18,079 nucleotides of DNA from Melioribacteraceae bacterium (GTDB lineage Bacteria > Bacteroidota > Ignavibacteria > Ignavibacteriales > Melioribacteraceae), in NCBI GenBank assembly GCA_027858595.1, contig JAQICK010000131.1, positions 1 through 18,079 on the forward strand. The letters are read 5' to 3'. The notes below the pieces were generated by a model. That model made no database searches and was not told where the DNA came from. It worked only from the letters and a program-made list of their open reading frames with translations. Below are positions 14,409 to 18,079 of this stretch, in pieces. The stretch's first letter is position 1. Each line of letters begins with the position of its first letter. A program made the position numbers and the translations under genes.

Positions 14409-16256
14409 TTAAATGCTCGCTTCAACTTGTCTATTTATTTTAAGTAATAATTCTGCAATATCCAAAATCATTACAACTCGTCCATCTCCCATAATTGATG
14501 AACCAGCAATTCCTTCTATATTTCCAAGATAATTTCCTAGAGATTTAATTACAACTTCTTTCTGTCCTATCATCTCATCAACTTTTATTCCAAACACTTT
14601 TTCGGCAACTCCAACTATAACAATAAACTGGAATACTTTATCTAAATTTTCTTCTGTTTGATTATAAAGTAGCTTATCAATTGAAACTAATGGAATAACT
14701 CTATCTCTAACTTTTATAACTGGATTGTTATTTACGGAATAAATTTCGTCTGTATGAACACGTAAAACTTCAACAACAGAACTAAGTGGAATAACCATCA
14801 TCTCTTCTCTAGATCTTACTACCATACCAGAAATTATTGCTAAAGTTAATGGTAGTTTTATAATAATTTTGCTTCCATTATCAACTTTAGATTCAATATT
14901 TATAATTCCTCTTAGTTTTGTTACGTTTGTTCGTACAACATCCATTCCAACGCCACGTCCTGAAACATTTGTAACAACAGCTGCAGTTGAAAATCCAGGG
15001 GCAAAGATGAAATTAAAAATTTCTGTGTCCGATAAATCTTCTGCCTTTTCTTTTGTAATTAATCCTTTTTCAATTGCTTTGTTTTTACTTACTTCTGGAT
15101 TAATTCCTTTTCCATCGTCTTCAATAGAAATTATTACATGATTTCCCTCGTGTGTTGCTGAAAGAGTTAAAGTTCCTTTTGGATTTTTACCCTTTGCTAT
15201 TCTTTCTTCAGGAGATTCAATTCCGTGATCGACAGAGTTACGAACAAGATGAACTAATGGATCATTAATTTCTTCAATTAACGTTTTATCTAATTCGGTT
15301 TCCTCTCCTTTAATTACAAGGTTTACATTTTTCTCCATCTCTTTGGATAAATCACGTACAACGCGTGGAAATCTATTAAAGACTTTTCCAACTTTTACCA
15401 TTCTTGTTTTCATCACAACCAATTGTAATTCGTTGGTCATAATATCTATTTGTTTTGTTGCTTCAGCTAAATCGCGAGAAAGTTTGGTGCCTTCGTATTC
15501 TAAAGTGGCTTCGGAGTTAACTTGTGCTAATTGATTTCTTCCTAGAACTAATTCAGAGACAATGTTAAGTAGTTCATCCAAGCGTTCAACATCAACGCGT
15601 ATGTTAGTATCCTCTGACTTTTTTTGAGGTTTTGCGGTTACTTTTTTTTCTTTTGCAATAATTATTTCAGGTGGAGCTTCCACTGGGTTTTCTATTACAA
15701 CTTCTTTGGAATCTACACTCGACTCTAGTTCTTCATTTTTAACAACCTCTGCTACTTCTTCTTGAACATTGGCTGTCGGTTCTTCCACAACACTTGGTGT
15801 AGCTACTTTTGCTTGGCTTACAATTGGGACATTATTTTCAAGACTTTTTATAGCATTCTCGAGATATGCAACTGTGTCACTCGTTTCAACATTTTCATTT
15901 TTATCATTTTCAATAACAATTATTAATTCTTTAATTTTATCGTAAGCGACTAGAATAACATCCATCAACTCTGAACTAAGCTTTGCCTCGCCTTTTCTAA
16001 GTTTGTTTAAGATATCTTCGCCTCTATGAGTAACAGCGGTAAGTTTTTCTAAACCTAAAAAACCAGAAGTACCCTTAATAGTATGAAATGCCCTAAAAAT
16101 TTTATTCAATAAATCATCGTCTTCAGGTTTGTTTTCCAACTCAACTAAAGCGTGATCTAATTCTTCTAGTATTTCATGTGTTTCAACTACAAAGCTATCA
16201 ACAATCTCTGCCATATCCGGATCTATTAGCATTGCATATTTATTTTCGTCACTCAT
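14409..16256 (-). CDS. cheA: Chemotaxis sensor histidine kinase CheA, apparently without a P2 domain
   Basis: CheA autophosphorylates in response to chemoreceptors and passes phosphate to CheY and CheB. Counting from the ATG at 16254-16256 the product has 615 residues. P1 (HPt) has the phosphorylated H58 in FHTIKGTSGFLGL. P3 dimerisation is at about 219-290. The P4 kinase has the N box LVRNSVDHGIE, G1 box DDGKG (380-384) and G2 box GRGVGMD (433-439). The P5 CheW-like domain starts at about 475. Between P1 and P3 (about 142-215) is an acidic Val/Pro/Glu-rich linker where a CheY-binding P2 would normally sit. A TTG four codons upstream overlaps cheZ; the ATG is preferred. Confidence 0.96.
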   Translation of the reverse strand: MSDENKYAMLIDPDMAEIVDSFVVETHEILEELDHALVELENKPEDDDLLNKIFRAFHTIKGTSGFLGLEKLTAVTHRGEDILNKLRKGEAKLSSELMDVILVAYDKIKELIIVIENDKNENVETSDTVAYLENAIKSLENNVPIVSQAKVATPSVVEEPTANVQEEVAEVVKNEELESSVDSKEVVIENPVEAPPEIIIAKEKKVTAKPQKKSEDTNIRVDVERLDELLNIVSELVLGRNQLAQVNSEATLEYEGTKLSRDLAEATKQIDIMTNELQLVVMKTRMVKVGKVFNRFPRVVRDLSKEMEKNVNLVIKGEETELDKTLIEEINDPLVHLVRNSVDHGIESPEERIAKGKNPKGTLTLSATHEGNHVIISIEDDGKGINPEVSKNKAIEKGLITKEKAEDLSDTEIFNFIFAPGFSTAAVVTNVSGRGVGMDVVRTNVTKLRGIINIESKVDNGSKIIIKLPLTLAIISGMVVRSREEMMVIPLSSVVEVLRVHTDEIYSVNNNPVIKVRDRVIPLVSIDKLLYNQTEENLDKVFQFIVIVGVAEKVFGIKVDEMIGQKEVVIKSLGNYLGNIEGIAGSSIMGDGRVVMILDIAELLLKINRQVEASI

Positions 16257-16260
16257 AATT

Positions 16261-17022
16261 TTACCCAAATAATTTGTCTATATCATCTTGCGATGTGTTG
16301 TTGCTTTCAATAATCATTTTATCTATGTCGTCTTGAGATGATACTTGGTTGTGAAAACTTGCATTCATATCAAAATTTCCTTCTTCTGGAACAACAACTC
16401 CCTTGGAGTTATCAACTTGTTTAACTTCATCATCGCTAAAATCAAACATTAGAGAAGATAATTTCTTTTGAACAGATAAAATTAAGTGGTTTACAGCAGC
16501 CAATTGTTGCGTAGTAATATCTTGAACCTGAAGTGCAATAGCTATGTTTGTAGCATCCATTAGAATTTTATCAAGAGCTTCCGTTGTTTTTGCTTTTGCT
16601 TTTTCAAGAACAAGTTTTTCTGATAATTTTTCTACAAGTTCTTTTGCTTCAGAATTATCTGTGACCAACAAAGCTAATTCAGTTAAAATTTCTTTGATTT
16701 CGCCTTCTTTTGATAAAGCATCATTAAATGTATGTGTTAATTCAAAAGTATTTGAAGAAATAGCATCAATTAGGTCTAATATTTCTGTTGTTGCTAACTC
16801 TGTTGCACTAGTTACATCTACAATGTGATCGGTTGCTTTAGGGATTTTAGCGTTACTCTCTTCGATAGAATTGTTAATGTTAACAAGTAAGGGGCCAATC
16901 TCAGTCATAAAGTCAACCAATTTTTCTATGCCTGGAATAATTTTCCCCCCAACAACAAATAACTCTTTTAGTTCTTCTAATTTTTTACCCAGCGATGTAA
17001 AATCATTTTTTCCGTTATTCAT
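16261..17022 (-). CDS. cheZ: CheZ-like CheY-phosphate phosphatase with a duplicated CheY-binding tail
   Basis: CheZ speeds loss of phosphate from CheY and so ends the motor signal. The 253-residue product is mainly helical. The segment IPKATDHIVDVTSATELA (60-77) resembles the first CheZ helix. LQVQDITTQQLAAV (164-177) carries D168-x-x-x-Q172, matching the catalytic D143/Q147 pair of the E. coli helix (QDLTGQ). After an acidic linker (about 195-225) the tail holds two SQDDID motifs, at 229-234 and 244-249, ending KLFG. E. coli CheZ ends in one related CheY-binding peptide. The gene is followed by cheA after 4 bases and preceded by two cheY genes. Overall similarity to enteric CheZ is low, so the call depends on these motifs and on context. 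Confidence 0.8.
   Translation of the reverse strand: MNNGKNDFTSLGKKLEELKELFVVGGKIIPGIEKLVDFMTEIGPLLVNINNSIEESNAKIPKATDHIVDVTSATELATTEILDLIDAISSNTFELTHTFNDALSKEGEIKEILTELALLVTDNSEAKELVEKLSEKLVLEKAKAKTTEALDKILMDATNIAIALQVQDITTQQLAAVNHLILSVQKKLSSLMFDFSDDEVKQVDNSKGVVVPEEGNFDMNASFHNQVSSQDDIDKMIIESNNTSQDDIDKLFG
16276..16338 (-). repeat. Tandem SQDDID motifs at the CheZ C-terminus
   Basis: Two in-frame copies of S-Q-D-D-I-D-K lie 15 residues apart (coding 16321-16338 and 16276-16293 for the first six residues). The codons differ at several third positions, which suggests maintained peptide sequence rather than a fresh DNA duplication. The motif resembles the CheZ C-terminal CheY-binding peptide and the FliM N-terminal peptide (SQxEID). 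Confidence 0.8.
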
Positions 17023-17033
17023 AATTATATTCC

Positions 17034-17411
17034 CTATTGGCTAGCCATAATTTGTTCTATTTTTTCCTTAAGAATTGCTGGAGTAAATGGCTTAACAACA
17101 TAATTATTTACTTTTGCTGCTAATGCTTCCATTATATCCTCTTTTACACCACGTGTTGTAACCATTAAAATGGGAACCTTGTTATAGGTTGCATGTGCTC
17201 GGATACCTTTTACCAACTCCAAACCAGAAACATTTGGCATGTTCCAATCTGTGATAACAAATGTAATATCTCTGTTAGCATTTAATACATCCATTGCCTC
17301 TTTGCCGTCCCCAGCCTCAAGTAATTCCGAATAGCCTAATCCCTTTAGGGAATTTGCAACTATTCGTCTCATTGTAATTGAATCATCTACAACTAAAAAT
17401 TTCAAACTCAT
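17034..17411 (-). CDS. cheY: Chemotaxis response regulator CheY
   Basis: This 125-residue single receiver domain is the likely motor-controlling CheY. It has acidic pair D9/D10, phosphoacceptor D55 (VITDWNMPNVSG), switch T85 in VTTRG, aromatic Y104 and K107 (YVVKPF). These correspond to D12/D13, D57, T87, Y106 and K109 of E. coli CheY. The N-terminal VVDDSITMRRIV and the DWNMP context are typical of true CheY. A strong AAGGAG site precedes the ATG, and the gene is 11 bases from cheZ and 10 bases from the upstream receiver gene. Confidence 0.93.
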   Translation of the reverse strand: MSLKFLVVDDSITMRRIVANSLKGLGYSELLEAGDGKEAMDVLNANRDITFVITDWNMPNVSGLELVKGIRAHATYNKVPILMVTTRGVKEDIMEALAAKVNNYVVKPFTPAILKEKIEQIMASQ

Positions 17412-17421
17412 TTCTATCTCC

Positions 17422-17787
17422 TTAGCTTATATATTTTGAAACTTCATAATTAATTTTTTTAGGATCAAATGGTTTAACAAGATACGAGTTTGCACCAATA
17501 CTTAATCCTCGCTCAATATCTTTTTCGCTCCCAAGAGAACTTAAAATTATTATTGGAACATCCACGTAAGCATCATTCTCTCTTACCGCTTGTATTAATT
17601 CAAATCCATCAACATTTGGCATGTTTAAATCTGTAATAATTAAATCGACATTACTGGATGGAAGCAATTCTAAAGCTTCCATGCCATCGGTTGCAGAAAT
17701 AATTTTAAATCCTTTTGCTGCTAACGAAAAAGTTACAAACTTTCTTATAGTTGGGGAATCATCCGCTACTAAAATTACCTTCTTCAT
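17422..17787 (-). CDS. Second single-domain CheY-type response regulator
   Basis: This 121-residue stand-alone receiver has D9/D10, phosphoacceptor D53 (IITDLNMPNVDG), S83 in ILSSLG at the Thr switch position, and K105 (YLVKPF). All residues for phosphorylation are present. It differs from the neighbouring CheY: DLNMP and LSSLG in place of DWNMP and VTTRG, closer in style to PilH or generic stand-alone receivers. It may be a second CheA target acting as a phosphate sink, or serve another output. AAGGAG lies upstream, overlapping the end of cheR. Confidence 0.88.
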   Translation of the reverse strand: MKKVILVADDSPTIRKFVTFSLAAKGFKIISATDGMEALELLPSSNVDLIITDLNMPNVDGFELIQAVRENDAYVDVPIIILSSLGSEKDIERGLSIGANSYLVKPFDPKKINYEVSKYIS

Positions 17788-17793
17788 CTATTA

Positions 17794-18079
17794 TTACTCC
17801 TTTTTATAACTTATCGTTTTAGGAAAACTTTCAAGTTTAAATGCTTTTGAAATACCGTGCAGAGTTTCTGCATATCCAATAAATAAATATCCTCCTCTAT
17901 TCAAGGAATTATAGAGATGTGAAACTACCTTTATTTTTGATTTTGCATCAAAATAGATTAACACATTTGCACAAAAAACTATATCAAAGTTGTTCATACT
18001 TCTCATCTTGAGATCGTCGTATAAATTAAGAGGTGAAAATTTGACCATTTCTTTCAATTTTGGGTCAATTATGTAATTC
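17794..18079 (-). CDS. cheR: Chemotaxis protein methyltransferase CheR, C-terminal part
   Basis: CheR uses S-adenosylmethionine to methylate receptor glutamates and opposes CheB. The window holds the last 94 residues; the frame stays open to the right edge, so the gene begins outside. Typical C-terminal features are VKFSPLNLYDDL, then FDIVFCANVLIYFD (the CheR methyltransferase core) and GGYLFIGYAETL near the end. The stop lies six bases upstream of the next gene's ATG. No sign of disruption. Confidence 0.93.
   Translation of the reverse strand, partial: NYIIDPKLKEMVKFSPLNLYDDLKMRSMNNFDIVFCANVLIYFDAKSKIKVVSHLYNSLNRGGYLFIGYAETLHGISKAFKLESFPKTISYKKE

Noticed and set aside
1..18079. Defence, CRISPR, prophage, insertion sequence, tRNA or rRNA content.
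   Set aside because: Read through on both strands; nothing of these kinds is visible. The region is a coherent motility block with intact genes and no integration scars.

Overview
The window holds one dense block of flagellar and chemotaxis genes from an AT-rich bacterium, and every convincing gene lies on the minus strand. It is therefore read from the right edge to the left. Proteins are rich in Lys, Asn and Ile. Many genes have clear AGGAG-type ribosome binding sites. The lineage cannot be proven from the sequence. The gene order (flgB-flgC-fliE-fliF-fliG-fliH-fliI-fliJ-motE-like-fliK-flgD-flg_new-flgE beside che genes) is common outside the enterics. A small conserved-looking protein between flgC and fliE makes me favour a flagellated Ignavibacteria/Chlorobi-type relative, with low confidence; the good Shine-Dalgarno sites argue against a typical Bacteroidota member.

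Right part (about 18079 to 13028): a chemotaxis module. It contains the end of cheR, two single-domain CheY-type regulators, a CheZ-like phosphatase, cheA, cheB and an 82-residue protein of unknown function. CheA appears to lack the P2 domain. The CheZ-like protein ends in two copies of a SQDDID motif that resembles the CheY-binding peptides of CheZ and FliM.

Middle boundary (12789 to 13027): a non-coding junction. In reading order it holds a 7+7 bp dyad that could be an enhancer site, a 71 bp interrupted palindrome (REP-like and possibly a terminator), and a near-perfect sigma-54 promoter placed 18 nt upstream of the preferred flgB start. This splits the block into a che transcript and a separately controlled hook-basal-body operon.

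Left part (12788 to 145): the hook-basal-body operon. It encodes rod proteins FlgB and FlgC, an unknown 85-residue protein, the rod/MS-ring linker FliE, MS ring FliF, switch protein FliG, the export ATPase set FliH/FliI/FliJ, a membrane-anchored MotE-like protein, hook-length control protein FliK with three 76-residue internal repeats, hook cap FlgD, a TIGR02530-type flagellar operon protein and hook protein FlgE. The genes are mostly overlapping or only a few bases apart. The fliI-fliJ gap is filled by a possible 29-codon ORF coupled to fliJ. flgE alone has a structured 106-nt leader, with a hairpin that covers its ribosome binding site. A strong intrinsic terminator follows flgE, and another gene begins at the left edge.

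I found no RNA genes, insertion sequences, CRISPR arrays or defence genes. The most interesting content is regulatory (sigma-54 junction, flgE leader) and variation in known parts (CheZ tail, FliK repeats, small unknown proteins).
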